NCBI RefSeq assembly: GCF_000368145.1
Contig: NZ_KB849283.1
Location: 62,001 to 126,000, forward strand
DNA from: Acinetobacter guillouiae CIP 63.46
Lineage (GTDB): Bacteria > Pseudomonadota > Gammaproteobacteria > Pseudomonadales > Moraxellaceae
Length of the DNA: 64,000 nucleotides
Direction: 5' to 3'
The translations under genes were made by a program, and so were the position numbers. This document shows, one piece after another, positions 27,319-37,253 of this stretch (positions within the stretch are counted from its first letter, which is position 1; every line of letters starts with the position of its first letter). Below the pieces are notes generated by a model that was not told the DNA's origin, made no database searches, and was given only the letters and a program-made list of their open reading frames with translations.

Positions 27319-28098
27319 TTATTCAGAAAGATCAATAACTTTGGTTTTAGAAATACGATCATGTAATGCATAATTCTCTTTAGAGAAAAACATGAACAAA
27401 TCAACAATGAAAATGATGGCAATCAGAGGTAATACACTCATAACTTGAGACAGGATAAGAAATAAGAATGAACGAACGAAAAATCCTCTTAGCGACCCTG
27501 GCAATTGATTGGTATTGACATCAACAATCTGCAGTTTGAATATTTTTTTACCAATAGATTGCCCAAATTTGGTAATCATAAAGCATTGAGTGATCAAGAG
27601 AATAAGTACAAAGATCATCAGAGCAATATTCAGGTAGGCCGGCATACTTTGACTGATCATTTCCGCAATTTTAACTTGGTTATCTACTGAGAAACCATCT
27701 GAAGCAACTTTGATTGCATCTTCAGGCATAAAATAAGCAATAGCGATGAATTGGGGTAAAAATAAAAGGGCGAAGTCGATAAGTTTGGCTGAGATTCGTT
27801 TACCTACAGGTGCCGCTTTAATGATTTTTTTTGTACTTTTTTCAATTTTTATATTGGTGATAGCAGGATTTTGTTGACGATCAATTTGTTCGTTGTTTGA
27901 TGACATTGGTGTGACATAACCAATAGGCTCATAAACAAGTTTACCTTGTGTAAGTTCACCAAGCGCTTTCCATTCCGTTAATCCTTGATGCCAAGCTAAA
28001 TCTGTTAAAAGTACTTGCTGGCTTGCAAGCATTTGATTCAGTTGTTCAATTGAATACGGACCAGCTTGTTGGTTATTTCTCGCCAAGTAAATTTGCAT
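27319..28098 (-). CDS. GYF_2 and RDD domain membrane protein
   Basis: A 259-residue protein with an N-terminal GYF_2 domain (about residues 1-50: YLARNNQQAGPYSIEQLNQM, then LAWHQGLTEWKAL). A C-terminal RDD domain with about three membrane helices starts near residue 95 (GKRISAKLIDFALLFLPQ) and includes GQSIGKKIFKLQIVD. I chose the ATG at 28098 (MQIYLARN); the in-frame start three codons upstream is a TTG with no better ribosome site. RDD proteins include putative Na+/H+ antiporters, but most have no assigned function. Confidence 0.88.
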   Translation of the reverse strand: MQIYLARNNQQAGPYSIEQLNQMLASQQVLLTDLAWHQGLTEWKALGELTQGKLVYEPIGYVTPMSSNNEQIDRQQNPAITNIKIEKSTKKIIKAAPVGKRISAKLIDFALLFLPQFIAIAYFMPEDAIKVASDGFSVDNQVKIAEMISQSMPAYLNIALMIFVLILLITQCFMITKFGQSIGKKIFKLQIVDVNTNQLPGSLRGFFVRSFLFLILSQVMSVLPLIAIIFIVDLFMFFSKENYALHDRISKTKVIDLSE

Positions 28099-28287
28099 AA
28101 AACTCAATTCTCAAAATAAATCTAAAAGTACAAAATTGGTAGATGAAAATGAACATAACCGCAACTTTGTTCACCTACTTTTTTAAACCACTATGTATAC
28201 TAGATTTTTGAATGTATTAACATTAAATTTACACGAAATCTTAAAATATCAAGAAAAATTAACCTATTTAGCAGCAGAGGGGTAACT

Positions 28288-28719
28288 GTGAAACTTCGTT
28301 TATCATTTAATGTAAGTGGCGAAAACTTTAACACACAATTATGTATCGAACGTTTGTATTCAAATGAGTTAAAGGCTGAATATGATGTTGATTGTCCAAA
28401 TCATCTTTCATGGGTTCATCCAGATGAATTTACAGATTATCGTGATTATGAGAATCGTTCAGCTTATGAAAAAGCATACTTAGACTTTATTATTACCAAT
28501 ATAAATATTCTAGATAGGTGTGGGGCGGATGATTTCTCTATATTTACAGAAATATATATACAGGCTGATGAGCAGTGTAATTTTGAAACATTAAGTGAAG
28601 GTTTTTATCCATATATCTGGAAATATACGATTCGTATGCCTACAAGTGTTTATATTTGCGATGAAGAAGGTGGGTGTGAACAAGATTTTCCTTTGACCAA
28701 TCTTAAACCTGATATTTAA
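28288..28719 (+). CDS. Small acidic protein of unknown function
   Basis: A 143-residue acidic protein, rich in Asp, Glu and Tyr, with six or more cysteines including the cluster CDEEGGC near the C-terminus. There is no signal peptide. The start is GTG at 28288, preceded by AGAGGGG at good spacing. I recognise no domain. It stands alone between the RDD gene and the convergent ppsA, with a shared terminator. Confidence 0.72.
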   Translation: MKLRLSFNVSGENFNTQLCIERLYSNELKAEYDVDCPNHLSWVHPDEFTDYRDYENRSAYEKAYLDFIITNINILDRCGADDFSIFTEIYIQADEQCNFETLSEGFYPYIWKYTIRMPTSVYICDEEGGCEQDFPLTNLKPDI

Positions 28720-28755
28720 TAGAATATTAAAATCAAAGTTTTAAAAAATATACAT

Positions 28756-28783
28756 AAAAAAGACCCTGCTAGAGGGTCTTTTT
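28756..28783. terminator. Bidirectional terminator between convergent genes
   Basis: AAAGACCCT pairs with AGGGTCTTT across GCTAG, flanked by A and T tracts. It serves the acidic-protein gene on plus and ppsA on minus. Confidence 0.9.
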
Positions 28784-28795
28784 AAACAGCTTTGA

Positions 28796-31174
28796 TTAAG
28801 ATTGTTTAATCTTTTCTTCTGCAAGGAAGAACCAAGTATCTAAAACTGAGTCTGGGTTTAATGAAACAGATTCAATACCTTGTTCCATTAACCATTTTGC
28901 AAGATCAGGGTGATCAGAAGGACCTTGACCACAGATACCTACATATTTACCCGCTTTACGGCAAGCATGAATTGCCATAGAAAGTAATGCTTTTACTGCT
29001 GGGTCACGTTCGTCAAACAAGTGAGAAACGATACCAGAGTCACGGTCTAAACCAAGTGTTAGCTGGGTTAAGTCGTTTGAACCGATAGAGAAACCATCGA
29101 AGTGTTCAAGGAACTGTTCAGCAAGTAATGCGTTTGTTGGTAACTCACACATCATGATCACTTTAAGACCGTTTTCACCACGTCTAAGACCGTTCTGAGC
29201 CAATAACTCAATAACACGTTTCGCTTCAGATACTGTACGTACAAAAGGAATCATGATTTGAATGTTGGTTAAACCCATTTCATCACGTGCTTTTTTCAAT
29301 GCACGGCATTCGAGTTCGAAGCAGTCACGGAAGTTATCAGATACATAACGACTCGCACCACGGAAACCAAGCATTGGGTTTTCTTCTTCAGGCTCGTAAA
29401 GCTTACCACCAATCAAGTTCGCATATTCATTTGACTTAAAGTCAGACATACGAACAATCACTGGTTTGTCAGCAAATGCAGCTGCAAGGGTAGAAATACC
29501 TTCAACCAATTTTTCAACATAGAATTCAATCGGTGATGCATAACCAGCCGTACGTGCCAGAACGGCCGCACGTGTTTCACGTGGTAGGCTGTCAATGTTT
29601 AACAAAGCTTTTGGATGCACACCAATCATACGGTTGATGATGAATTCTAAACGTGCAAGACCAATCCCTTCGTTTGGAATTTGAGCAAAGTCAAATGCAC
29701 GGTCAGGGTTACCCACGTTCATCATAATTTTGAACGGAAGTTTAGGCATAGATTCGATCGAATTACGTTGAATTTCGAAATCTAACGCACCTTCATAAAT
29801 AAAGCCTGTATCACCTTCGGCACAAGAAACAGTGACTTCTTGACCATCGACAAGCACTTCAGTTGCATTACCACAACCTACGATGGCAGGAACACCAAGT
29901 TCACGGGCAATAATTGCCGCATGACAAGTACGACCACCACGGTTAGTTACAATTGCAGCCGCACGTTTCATCACTGGTTCCCAATCTGGGTCAGTCATGT
30001 CTGATACAAGAACATCACCTTCTTGTACTTTGTCCATTTCTTTAATCGAAGTAACGATACGAACTTTACCAGAACCAATACGTTGGCCAATTGAACGACC
30101 TTCACAAAGAACTGTACCTTTTTGTTTAAGGAGGTAACGTTCCATTGTGCCGACATTCTCACGGCTTTTTACAGTTTCAGGGCGTGCTTGAACGATATAG
30201 ATTTGACCATCATCACCGTCTTTTGCCCATTCGATATCCATCGGCGCTTGATAATGTTCTTCAATGATCAAGGCTTGTTTAGCAAGTTCTTGAAGCTCTA
30301 AATCATTTAAAGCAAATTGCTGACGATCTGTTTTTTCAACATCAACAACCACAACAGATTTACCCGCAGCACCTTCTTCACCATAAATCATTTTTTGGTG
30401 TTTAGAACCAAGATTACGGCGAATAACGGCATGTTTGCCATTTCTTAGAAGTGGCTTAGAAACATAGAATTCATCTGGGTTTACTGCACCTTGTACAACC
30501 ATTTCCCCCAAACCGTAAGAAGCAGTAATAAATACTGCTTCACGGAAACCAGATTCTGTATCAAGTGTAAACATTACACCTGCAGCACCCGTTTCAGAGC
30601 GAACCATACGCTGAATACCAGCAGAAAGCGCAACAATATCATGTGCAAAATTTTGGTGTACACGGTAAGCAATGGCACGGTCATTATAAAGTGAAGCAAA
30701 AACTTCTTTAATTGCGATAAGAACGTTGTCGATCCCACGAATGTTTAAGAAAGTTTCTTGTTGACCCGCAAATGAAGCATCTGGTAAGTCTTCAGCAGTT
30801 GCAGAAGAACGTACCGCAACAGCGATGTCAGGATTACCGTTAGAAAGGGCAGCAAAGGCTTCGCGAACTTCAGTCTCTAGACCTGTAGTAAGTGGAGTTT
30901 CTACAATCCATTGACGGATTTTTGCACCAGTTTCTGCAAGTGCGATTACATCATCAACATTTAATGCTGCAAGTTCTGCATTGATTTTAGCATTTAGGCC
31001 ACTTTGCTCTAGGAATTCGCGATATGCATCAGCAGTCGTTGCAAATCCACCTGGAACCGATACGCCAGCATTTGCTAAATGACTGATCATTTCCCCAAGT
31101 GAAGAGTTTTTACCACCCACGATCTCAACGTCGTGTTTACCTAGTTTTTCCAGACCGATTACGCGTGCTTCCAA
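28796..31174 (-). CDS. ppsA: Phosphoenolpyruvate synthase
   Basis: Converts pyruvate, ATP and water to PEP, AMP and phosphate for gluconeogenesis. The 792-residue length is normal. It has the N-terminal ATP-binding domain, the central swivelling domain with the phosphohistidine motif [15 protein letters not shown] (near residue 420), and the C-terminal PEP-binding barrel with the catalytic Cys in [11 protein letters not shown]. The start is TTG ([17 protein letters not shown]), with GGAGT at good spacing; the next ATG would remove conserved residues. It is divergent from its regulator ppsR. Confidence 0.97.
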   Translation of the reverse strand: MEARVIGLEKLGKHDVEIVGGKNSSLGEMISHLANAGVSVPGGFATTADAYREFLEQSGLNAKINAELAALNVDDVIALAETGAKIRQWIVETPLTTGLETEVREAFAALSNGNPDIAVAVRSSATAEDLPDASFAGQQETFLNIRGIDNVLIAIKEVFASLYNDRAIAYRVHQNFAHDIVALSAGIQRMVRSETGAAGVMFTLDTESGFREAVFITASYGLGEMVVQGAVNPDEFYVSKPLLRNGKHAVIRRNLGSKHQKMIYGEEGAAGKSVVVVDVEKTDRQQFALNDLELQELAKQALIIEEHYQAPMDIEWAKDGDDGQIYIVQARPETVKSRENVGTMERYLLKQKGTVLCEGRSIGQRIGSGKVRIVTSIKEMDKVQEGDVLVSDMTDPDWEPVMKRAAAIVTNRGGRTCHAAIIARELGVPAIVGCGNATEVLVDGQEVTVSCAEGDTGFIYEGALDFEIQRNSIESMPKLPFKIMMNVGNPDRAFDFAQIPNEGIGLARLEFIINRMIGVHPKALLNIDSLPRETRAAVLARTAGYASPIEFYVEKLVEGISTLAAAFADKPVIVRMSDFKSNEYANLIGGKLYEPEEENPMLGFRGASRYVSDNFRDCFELECRALKKARDEMGLTNIQIMIPFVRTVSEAKRVIELLAQNGLRRGENGLKVIMMCELPTNALLAEQFLEHFDGFSIGSNDLTQLTLGLDRDSGIVSHLFDERDPAVKALLSMAIHACRKAGKYVGICGQGPSDHPDLAKWLMEQGIESVSLNPDSVLDTWFFLAEEKIKQS

Positions 31175-31328
31175 AGTTGTTACTCCACTTATGCAGTATT
31201 AATCACTATCTTGGCATGAAATTATAACAAAAAACTTAGCATTTTGATTCAACTAAGTGATAGTCATGTAAGATGGGCTTACTATAAAGATTATACATCG
31301 CTAAGACAAATGTTTGAGGAGATTTTTA

Positions 31329-32165
31329 ATGTCAGAAAGTAACCAAATAAAGCGGAGCGTATTTTTTATTTCTGATGGTACAGCGATTACGGCTGAAACC
31401 CTTGGGCATTCATTATTAGCGCAATTTCCTCATGTAAAGTTTGATATCCATATTATTCCCTATATTACCTCTGAAGAAGCTGCAATGAATGTGGTCGAAG
31501 AAATCAATAAAAGGGCGGATAAAGATGGTCAACAACCCTTGGTATTCGATACTTTGGTTGACCCTTATGTTCGTGACATTATTAATACTGCAAATGCAGT
31601 AAATCTTGATGTTTTTGAAGGGCTTATTAGTAAGTTGTCAGACGTTTTAGGTACACCGCCTACAACTTTAGTCGGACAAACCCATGCTGTGACGGATTCT
31701 GAGTCGTATAAAGCACGTATTGATGCTGTTCATTTTGCTTTGGATAACGATGATGGAGCACGTACCCGCCATTATGACAAAGCAGATTTAATCCTGATCG
31801 GCGTATCGCGTTCTGGTAAAACCCCAACTTCAATTTATTTATCTTTGCAGTTTGGTATTCGAGTTGCAAACTACCCATTAACCGAAGAAGATTTAGACGA
31901 TAATCGTTTACCTGCGGTACTGAAAGAACATAAAAATAAACTATTTGGTTTGATGATTGATGCTGAACGTCTCGTTGCCATTCGTTCTGAACGTAAAGCC
32001 AATAGTCGTTATGCGAGCTTTTCGCAGTGTCAGATGGAGCTACGTGCTGTTGAAGGGATCTATATTTCTGAAGGGATTAAATATTTAAATGTTTCAGAGA
32101 TGTCGATTGAAGAAATTTCAACACGTGTTTTACAAATGACAGGGCTTAAACGTCGTATTGGATAA
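31329..32165 (+). CDS. ppsR: PEP synthase regulatory protein (bifunctional kinase/pyrophosphorylase)
   Basis: PpsR (DUF299 family) inactivates PEP synthase by ADP-dependent phosphorylation and reactivates it by Pi-dependent dephosphorylation. The P-loop GVSRSGKTPTSIYLS lies at about residues 157-171, and the N-terminal RSVFFISDGTAITAETLG is family-typical. The start is the ATG at 31329, with GAGGAG just upstream; the TTG at 31314 is part of the leader. 278 residues. Divergent from its target gene ppsA. Confidence 0.96.
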   Translation: MSESNQIKRSVFFISDGTAITAETLGHSLLAQFPHVKFDIHIIPYITSEEAAMNVVEEINKRADKDGQQPLVFDTLVDPYVRDIINTANAVNLDVFEGLISKLSDVLGTPPTTLVGQTHAVTDSESYKARIDAVHFALDNDDGARTRHYDKADLILIGVSRSGKTPTSIYLSLQFGIRVANYPLTEEDLDDNRLPAVLKEHKNKLFGLMIDAERLVAIRSERKANSRYASFSQCQMELRAVEGIYISEGIKYLNVSEMSIEEISTRVLQMTGLKRRIG

Positions 32166-32277
32166 TCCATCCTTATAATTTTTGATGTGTGATGTAGTGT
32201 AAGAACAGTATTGAGCTGAATCAAGATTTGGCTCTTTTTCTTTTATGTTTATTATTTTTTATAGTGTGATTTGTTAT

Positions 32278-33030
32278 ATGAATAAGATATTAAAAGTAAG
32301 TTCATTTTTCATGCTTGTAAGTGTACAAGGTATATTTGCACAACAAACCAATGCTGAATCATTGAGCAACTTTGAAAATGGTTTGGTTGAAAAATACTAT
32401 CAAAAAACCTGTTCAGGGCGTGGTGAATGTGATCAGTACAATGAAAAAATTTCCAGTGAAATTGAAAATAAAATAAAAAATGATTCATCGAGTTTTGCAT
32501 ATTCGTTTGCAAAACTCACTGAAAAAAATATGCTGGATATCCATTACAGTCCTGATCGAAAAATCAAATTTTATACGATGGACGTTTCTGCTGGGGGAAC
32601 GATGAGAGAACCATATAGTTTAATTCAAGTGAAGCCAAGCAATGGTTTGGCGTCCCAAGAGTTAGCTCAAGTGGGATTTATCGATAAAATTGCGCAAGTC
32701 AAAATTAAAAATCAGGACGTTTATTTAGTCACCAGTCTATTTGTTAATAGTACTTGTTCAAGGGGCTATCGCATTCACTCTTTTGTGTTGAATAACGGCA
32801 AATTTGTCGCGCAACCCATTTTTGAAACCAAAACTCAAAAACTTGATTCAATTGGTGTTGAAAATGATTGTCAGGAATGGGAACGTTCTGCAGAAGATTT
32901 TATCCGTATCTCAAAAGACTTAAAAAATATCGATATATTAGTGGTGAATGCTTCAGGAAAACTGACCAATAACTATTTACGTTATCAAAAGACTCCACAG
33001 GGTTATCGTTACAGCGGTGTGGTCAAATAA
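32278..33030 (+). CDS. Exported protein of unknown function
   Basis: A 250-residue protein with a signal peptide (residues 1 to about 27: MNKILKVSSFFMLVSVQGIF, then AQQTNA). The start at 32278 gives a proper signal; the longer ORF begins upstream with an extra hydrophobic stretch. The mature part has cysteines near its start (CSGRGECDQYN) and further ones (TCSRGYR, DCQEW), suggesting periplasmic disulfides. The overall pattern resembles secreted stress-type Acinetobacter orphans; I recognise no domain. Confidence 0.72.
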   Translation: MNKILKVSSFFMLVSVQGIFAQQTNAESLSNFENGLVEKYYQKTCSGRGECDQYNEKISSEIENKIKNDSSSFAYSFAKLTEKNMLDIHYSPDRKIKFYTMDVSAGGTMREPYSLIQVKPSNGLASQELAQVGFIDKIAQVKIKNQDVYLVTSLFVNSTCSRGYRIHSFVLNNGKFVAQPIFETKTQKLDSIGVENDCQEWERSAEDFIRISKDLKNIDILVVNASGKLTNNYLRYQKTPQGYRYSGVVK

Positions 33031-33053
33031 TTCAAAGAATAGTGAATTTAACA

Positions 33054-33083
33054 AGTTTAAGAGGCCAAGAAGCCTCTTAAACT
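33054..33083. terminator. Inverted repeat between convergent genes, probable terminator
   Basis: A perfect 12-base stem, AGTTTAAGAGGC against GCCTCTTAAACT, around CAAGAA. There is no strong T tract, so termination efficiency is uncertain. Confidence 0.55.
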
Positions 33084-33100
33084 CGAATCTTCTCAATCTA

Positions 33101-33658
33101 TTATTCGTAAGTGGTAATAATCACATCCACTAAATGCTCAATTCCTTCCATACTTTGTACGGCATTTTCAGTAATTTTAACGACTGGCCAAGTGATCAAT
33201 TTACAGTTTTTACGTTGTAGCGCTGTATAGTAGGTGTCGGATTTTAAAAACACTTTACTCTTTAACGCAGAGTTCGGCATCAACTGACGTTTTAACCATT
33301 GTTCCTGAACTTGCGACTCTAGATAACGAATCGCTAACATCGATTTAACACGATGATTAAACAAACGACGGTTTTTGATAATCAAAGGGTGCGAGATTAA
33401 CTTTTGAACCCCTTTTTCAGTTTGCGGTAAAATAAAAGCGGGTGTAATTTGAAACACTTTTACAAATTCAGCACTGTTTAAAACGTGGCCAAGATGGGTG
33501 ACTGTAAGTTGGTTTGCACCAATAATTGCCACGTTTAAACCAGTAAAATCGGTGAGTTTAATCTCAGCAGATGCAATAATTTTACCTTTATAATGTTTAA
33601 AAAATTCAGGCTGATTTTGAAAAAAACCTTCATTTTGACTCTTTTTCCTATCGAGCAT
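33101..33658 (-). CDS. Truncated flavin monooxygenase-like protein (NADPH-domain fragment)
   Basis: A 185-residue protein that aligns by eye with the middle of Baeyer-Villiger/CzcO-type flavin monooxygenases. KHYKGKIIASAEI corresponds to the segment before the second Rossmann motif, LNVAIIGANQLTV (about 41-53) to that motif, VFQITPAFILPQ (68-79) to the family FQRTPNWVLP, and KVFLKSDTYYTALQRKNCKLIT to the segment before the C-terminal domain. The N-terminal FAD-binding domain and the C-terminus are missing, and the Rossmann glycines are eroded (GANQ), so it cannot be an active monooxygenase. It may be a decayed remnant or a repurposed partner of the di-iron protein encoded 17 bases upstream. 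Confidence 0.7.
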   Translation of the reverse strand: MLDRKKSQNEGFFQNQPEFFKHYKGKIIASAEIKLTDFTGLNVAIIGANQLTVTHLGHVLNSAEFVKVFQITPAFILPQTEKGVQKLISHPLIIKNRRLFNHRVKSMLAIRYLESQVQEQWLKRQLMPNSALKSKVFLKSDTYYTALQRKNCKLITWPVVKITENAVQSMEGIEHLVDVIITTYE

Positions 33659-33675
33659 ATTATTTCCTTTTTATA

Positions 33676-34605
33676 CTAATTGGTCGCAGTGGGTTCTGAC
33701 GTTAATTGATATATCCAACTTGGGACTTTAGGTAAAGACTTTTCAGGAATCTTGTCAGTCACGCTAACCATGGCATCAATCGGGATATGGAACCATTTTT
33801 TATTGCGATCTACTACATTTTTGCCATGAAATTGAATGATTTGAAACCACGGGTTACGGCGTCCTTCCACTGTTCTTCCGCCAATTTTCGAAAATTTATT
33901 CATTGCTGCATATAATTTTTCTTCAGGAAGTCCGAGCTTAATGACATTGTCACGCATTTTATTGATCAAGGGTAAGTAAGCCAAAATACCCAGCATCAAA
34001 CGTGGGTCGACTACTCGTGCAGCCATTTGGGCAAGCTCAATGACGCTTTTATTGATCCCTTGTGCTTCCATTACACTGAAACCCACACCTAAATGCCGTG
34101 CTTCATCACCATTAATCAGTTCAAAGGCTTGGTGGCAAACAGGATCATCTACAGTATCCAATAAAAAGGTACATAAAGCGCCATCCAAAGCCACTTCAAG
34201 CATGGGAATCACTGCGCCTAAAATATAAAAAGGCATTTCATCGGCATAGGTATCTAGCCATTCAATAATTAAACGTAAATTTTTATTTGGTTTAGGGATA
34301 TCACCATCTAACATTCCCCAACGTTTCATGAGCGCCATTTCTGCATTGGCATGGCGTTGCTCTTCGGCATGGAAGATGGCGTACATCTCCCGTAAAGTTG
34401 CTGTTGGCGCTTTTTTTGACATTGCCGAAAATGCACGGGCACCTACATGCTCAATCCACATCAGATCTGCCATAAAGTCTTTAAGTTTTGGCCATTGTTC
34501 GGCTGTAACCAGCTCTCGACCTGGTGCATCCCAATCAATATCGGATAAAGTCCATTGTGTGTTTTTGACTTTATCTAACATTTTTTCTAAGTCAATTGAA
34601 GCCAT
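33676..34605 (-). CDS. Ferritin-like di-iron protein
   Basis: A 309-residue helical protein with the carboxylate-bridged di-iron ligand set: Glu52, Glu82xxHis85 (EEQRH), Glu137 and Glu168xxHis171 (DEARH). Such proteins use O2 to hydroxylate, desaturate or oxidise a substrate; the specific reaction is unknown here. No signal peptide. It is the upstream gene of a pair with the truncated monooxygenase-like protein, which might once have supplied reduced flavin or been a separate step. Confidence 0.85.
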   Translation of the reverse strand: MASIDLEKMLDKVKNTQWTLSDIDWDAPGRELVTAEQWPKLKDFMADLMWIEHVGARAFSAMSKKAPTATLREMYAIFHAEEQRHANAEMALMKRWGMLDGDIPKPNKNLRLIIEWLDTYADEMPFYILGAVIPMLEVALDGALCTFLLDTVDDPVCHQAFELINGDEARHLGVGFSVMEAQGINKSVIELAQMAARVVDPRLMLGILAYLPLINKMRDNVIKLGLPEEKLYAAMNKFSKIGGRTVEGRRNPWFQIIQFHGKNVVDRNKKWFHIPIDAMVSVTDKIPEKSLPKVPSWIYQLTSEPTATN

Positions 34606-34762
34606 AGCAAATCTATCAAAAATAAGGATTTCATTGCATTTTATTTAATATTTCTGTGAATCAATTGGCAAAGATATTCATTGTGGAATGATGAAAAATA
34701 TCAACGCAGTAATGGTTTGATTTTGAATGTGAAAATTTAGCTAAGTGATTGAGATAAAAAGA

Positions 34763-34790
34763 AAGACTTGTCATAAAAGGACAAGTCTTA
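34763..34790 (-). terminator. Intrinsic terminator of the YiaA-type gene
   Basis: AAGACTTGTC pairs with GACAAGTCTT around ATAAAAG, followed by a T-rich stretch on the minus strand. Confidence 0.8.
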
Positions 34791-34818
34791 TCATTTGGAG
34801 CAATGGATTGTTTAACAA

Positions 34819-35301
34819 TTAAAATTTATCTTCTGGTGTTTCTAGTTCTTTAACTTCAACTTGCTGAACAGGGTGGGGCTGAGGTAGTTCAGGCTGTGAA
34901 TGCGTTCTGAGATATTCCAAGTCTCGAATATTCTTTTGTACAGCAACAGCACCGAAGAGACTAAGTAAAAAAGCCATGATATAAAAGCCTTTCTCACTGA
35001 ATGCCATGGTCGCATTCCATAAACCCAATGCGAGCAGAACAATACAGATCACCACTGAAGCCCAGCACAGTCCATAATAAATTGCTGTAACTTGCTGACC
35101 TTCAAGTTTATCCCGAACAACTTTTTGCAGTGAAACAGCAGAAAATAAACCATAAAGGATCAGGATTAAATAATAGCCTTTTTCATTCAATAGAATTTCT
35201 GCATTGAATAAACCGACACAGTAGGCTGCTGCACCAGCAAGTAAAGCCACCCAACTGACTGCAATAAAAGCAGGGGTGGGTTTATTGATATATTGGTTCA
35301 T
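34819..35301 (-). CDS. YiaA/YiaB-family inner membrane protein
   Basis: A 160-residue protein with four membrane helices arranged as two YiaAB-type helix pairs. Each repeat contains a glycine-rich helix, a KGYY or KGFY turn and a Gln-Lys/Arg pair (ILLNEKGYYLILILYGLFSA, then FSEKGFYIMAFLLSLFGA). A Pro/Glu-rich cytoplasmic tail follows. The E. coli relatives YiaA and YiaB are inner-membrane proteins of unclear function. Monocistronic. Confidence 0.88.
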   Translation of the reverse strand: MNQYINKPTPAFIAVSWVALLAGAAAYCVGLFNAEILLNEKGYYLILILYGLFSAVSLQKVVRDKLEGQQVTAIYYGLCWASVVICIVLLALGLWNATMAFSEKGFYIMAFLLSLFGAVAVQKNIRDLEYLRTHSQPELPQPHPVQQVEVKELETPEDKF

Positions 35302-35474
35302 TGTTGTTCCTTATTACTATTTTACTGATTTTTATATGTTCTATTATGCTGATTTGAAATGAGATGGCAAATCTTTTCAATTTATGAGAGCTAATTCAAA
35401 TAGAGTTTAAGTGTGGGAAATAATAAATAGTATTTTAAATCAATTGGATATTTCAGCTATAGGACAGTTAAATC

Positions 35475-35513
35475 AAAAAAAAACCAAAATGAAATTTATC
35501 ATTTCATTTTGGT
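35475..35513 (-). terminator. Intrinsic terminator of the LLM oxidoreductase gene
   Basis: A perfect 13-base stem, ACCAAAATGAAAT against ATTTCATTTTGGT, around TTATC. Nine T follow on the minus strand. It is unusually long and A/T-rich. Confidence 0.85.
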
Positions 35514-35539
35514 AAAGAGGAAAACATGATTGATTTGTA

Positions 35540-36553
35540 TTATTTTTTTAAATCCATCAATAAACTAAAGTTGTCTAGGCGCTTCTGTGTATCATAAATA
35601 TCGCAAGTGAAAATAAATTCATCTACCTGATATTTTTCTAAAAGTTGCTTTAAACCGTTCTTCACTGTGTCTGGTGAGCCAATTTGCGCCATACCTAAGA
35701 AGTTTTGTACGGACATTTTCTCTGATGCAGACCATCGGCCTTCCATTGTTGTTACAGGCGGTTTCAGTTTTAAACTTTGTCCTGTCAGTAATGCAAGAAT
35801 ACGTTGATACACACTTGTAGCTAGATACTCCGCTTCCTCATCGGTTTGGGCAACCACAGTAGGAACCCCCATAGATACAAACGGTTTATCTAAATAGGCG
35901 GATGGTTCAAAATTGTCACGATAGAGCTGAATGGCTTGGCCTAACATTCTCGGTGCAAAATGTGAGGCAAATGAATAAGGAAGTCCTAATTTAGCCGCCA
36001 GTTGTGCGCTAAAAAGACTCGACCCTAAAAGCCATACAGGCACATGCGTACCTTGCCCTGGTGTTGCTTTAATTCTTTGCTGAGGCACTGCGTCCGCGAA
36101 ATAGCTTAAAATTTCTAAAACATCTTGTGGAAATTGCTCTTCAGTTTCTTGACGACCACGTCTTAATGCACGCATGGTGGTTGGATCAGTTCCGGGCGCA
36201 CGACCTAAGCCGAGTTCAATACGATTTGGATAGAGTGTCGCCAAGGTACCAAACTGTTCAGCAACAACTAAGGGTGCATGGTTGGGTAACATAATCCCCC
36301 CCGAGCCCACTTTAATATTTTTTGTGTTTGCTAAGATGTAACCCAGCAATACAGCAGTTGCGGAGCTGGCGATACCGTCCATATTATGATGTTCAGCTAA
36401 CCAAAGGCGATCAAAGCCCAATTGTTCTGCATGCTGGGCAAGTTGCAGTGCATGCTTAAGTGAAAACTCAACTGTTTGATCTTCTCGAACAGGTGCGAGT
36501 TCTAGGATAGAGAACTTCGTATTCTTTAATGCGGTATCTGTTAAAGACGACAT
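35540..36553 (-). CDS. LLM-class (luciferase-like) flavin-dependent oxidoreductase
   Basis: A 337-residue TIM-barrel protein of the bacterial luciferase superfamily, MsnO8/YhbW-like subgroup. Features are [14 protein letters not shown] at the start, [17 protein letters not shown] (about 47-63), [18 protein letters not shown] and the loop [12 protein letters not shown]. It would use reduced FMN from a separate reductase; the substrate is unknown. I chose the ATG at 36553 ([11 protein letters not shown]) because the longer ORF adds a hydrophobic stretch not expected for the family. Confidence 0.9.
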   Translation of the reverse strand: MSSLTDTALKNTKFSILELAPVREDQTVEFSLKHALQLAQHAEQLGFDRLWLAEHHNMDGIASSATAVLLGYILANTKNIKVGSGGIMLPNHAPLVVAEQFGTLATLYPNRIELGLGRAPGTDPTTMRALRRGRQETEEQFPQDVLEILSYFADAVPQQRIKATPGQGTHVPVWLLGSSLFSAQLAAKLGLPYSFASHFAPRMLGQAIQLYRDNFEPSAYLDKPFVSMGVPTVVAQTDEEAEYLATSVYQRILALLTGQSLKLKPPVTTMEGRWSASEKMSVQNFLGMAQIGSPDTVKNGLKQLLEKYQVDEFIFTCDIYDTQKRLDNFSLLMDLKK

Positions 36554-36667
36554 TTTTAAACTCGAAAATAATATATATCGAAATAATACGATATAAGTGT
36601 GCAAATGTATATCGAAAATTGTCGATATTTGGTGGTTTTGATGTTGATTTTATTGTCCAAAAACAAA

Positions 36668-36690
36668 TTAAGCACCCGAAGGTGCTTGAT
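36668..36690 (-). terminator. Intrinsic terminator of glycine-zipper gene 1
   Basis: AAGCACC pairs with GGTGCTT around CGAA, and a T-rich tract follows on the minus strand. The stem and loop are identical to the one after the second copy (37514-37538). Confidence 0.8.
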
Positions 36691-36722
36691 TTAAATGATT
36701 GGATATTAATTTTGGACTGAAA

Positions 36723-37253
36723 TTAATTTTTCCAATTATTCTTGTTTTTGTAGTGACCATAATGATTGCCATTGTCTTTACGATAGCCACGGTCATTGTA
36801 GCGATAATCAACATTACGATAACCGCTACGATCATAACGATCATTGTAACGTCCATAACGGCTGTCATAGCGGTCATCATAACGACGGTCGTCACTGACT
36901 TTTTGACCTAATGCAGAACCACCTGCAGCACCAAGACCCGCGCCAATATAACCACCAGTCGAAGTACCCGTCACATTACGACCTACGGTATAACCACCAG
37001 CACTACCTAAAGCACCGCCAATGATCGCACCATTACGGTCACGTTTATTCGATGAAGCGCCTGCGCCAACACCACCACCGATTGCAGAACCAATCATAGC
37101 GCCTGTTGAACCACCCATTTGTTGGCCAATCGCAGCACCCACCACACCACCAAGTGCAGATGTTAATGCTGTATTGGTTGAGTTGCCTGCATGTGCAGTC
37201 GTCATCATTGTTGCTGCAATTACAGTTGCACCAAGGATTGCTTGTAATTTCAT
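36723..37253 (-). CDS. Glycine-zipper exported protein, copy 1
   Basis: A 176-residue protein with a signal peptide (residues 1 to about 22, ending TTAHA). A glycine-zipper region (about 27-115) contains two segments of GxxxG-type repeats (ALGGVVGAAIGQQMGG, TGAMIGSAIGGGVGAGA, then GGALGSAGGYTVGRN and GGYIGAGLGAAGGSALG). A Tyr/Arg/Asp-rich tail of about 55 residues ends it. It probably sits in or on the outer membrane like other glycine-zipper lipoprotein-like proteins. It is a paralogue of the next gene upstream; the Tyr/Arg-rich tail is much longer than in that copy. Confidence 0.85.
   Translation of the reverse strand: MKLQAILGATVIAATMMTTAHAGNSTNTALTSALGGVVGAAIGQQMGGSTGAMIGSAIGGGVGAGASSNKRDRNGAIIGGALGSAGGYTVGRNVTGTSTGGYIGAGLGAAGGSALGQKVSDDRRYDDRYDSRYGRYNDRYDRSGYRNVDYRYNDRGYRKDNGNHYGHYKNKNNWKN

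Noticed and set aside
36699..36911. Plus-strand hydrophobic ORF opposite glycine-zipper gene 1
   Set aside because: It is the antisense of the Tyr/Arg/Asp-rich tail; repeats in the tail create the hydrophobic reading, and no start signals are present.
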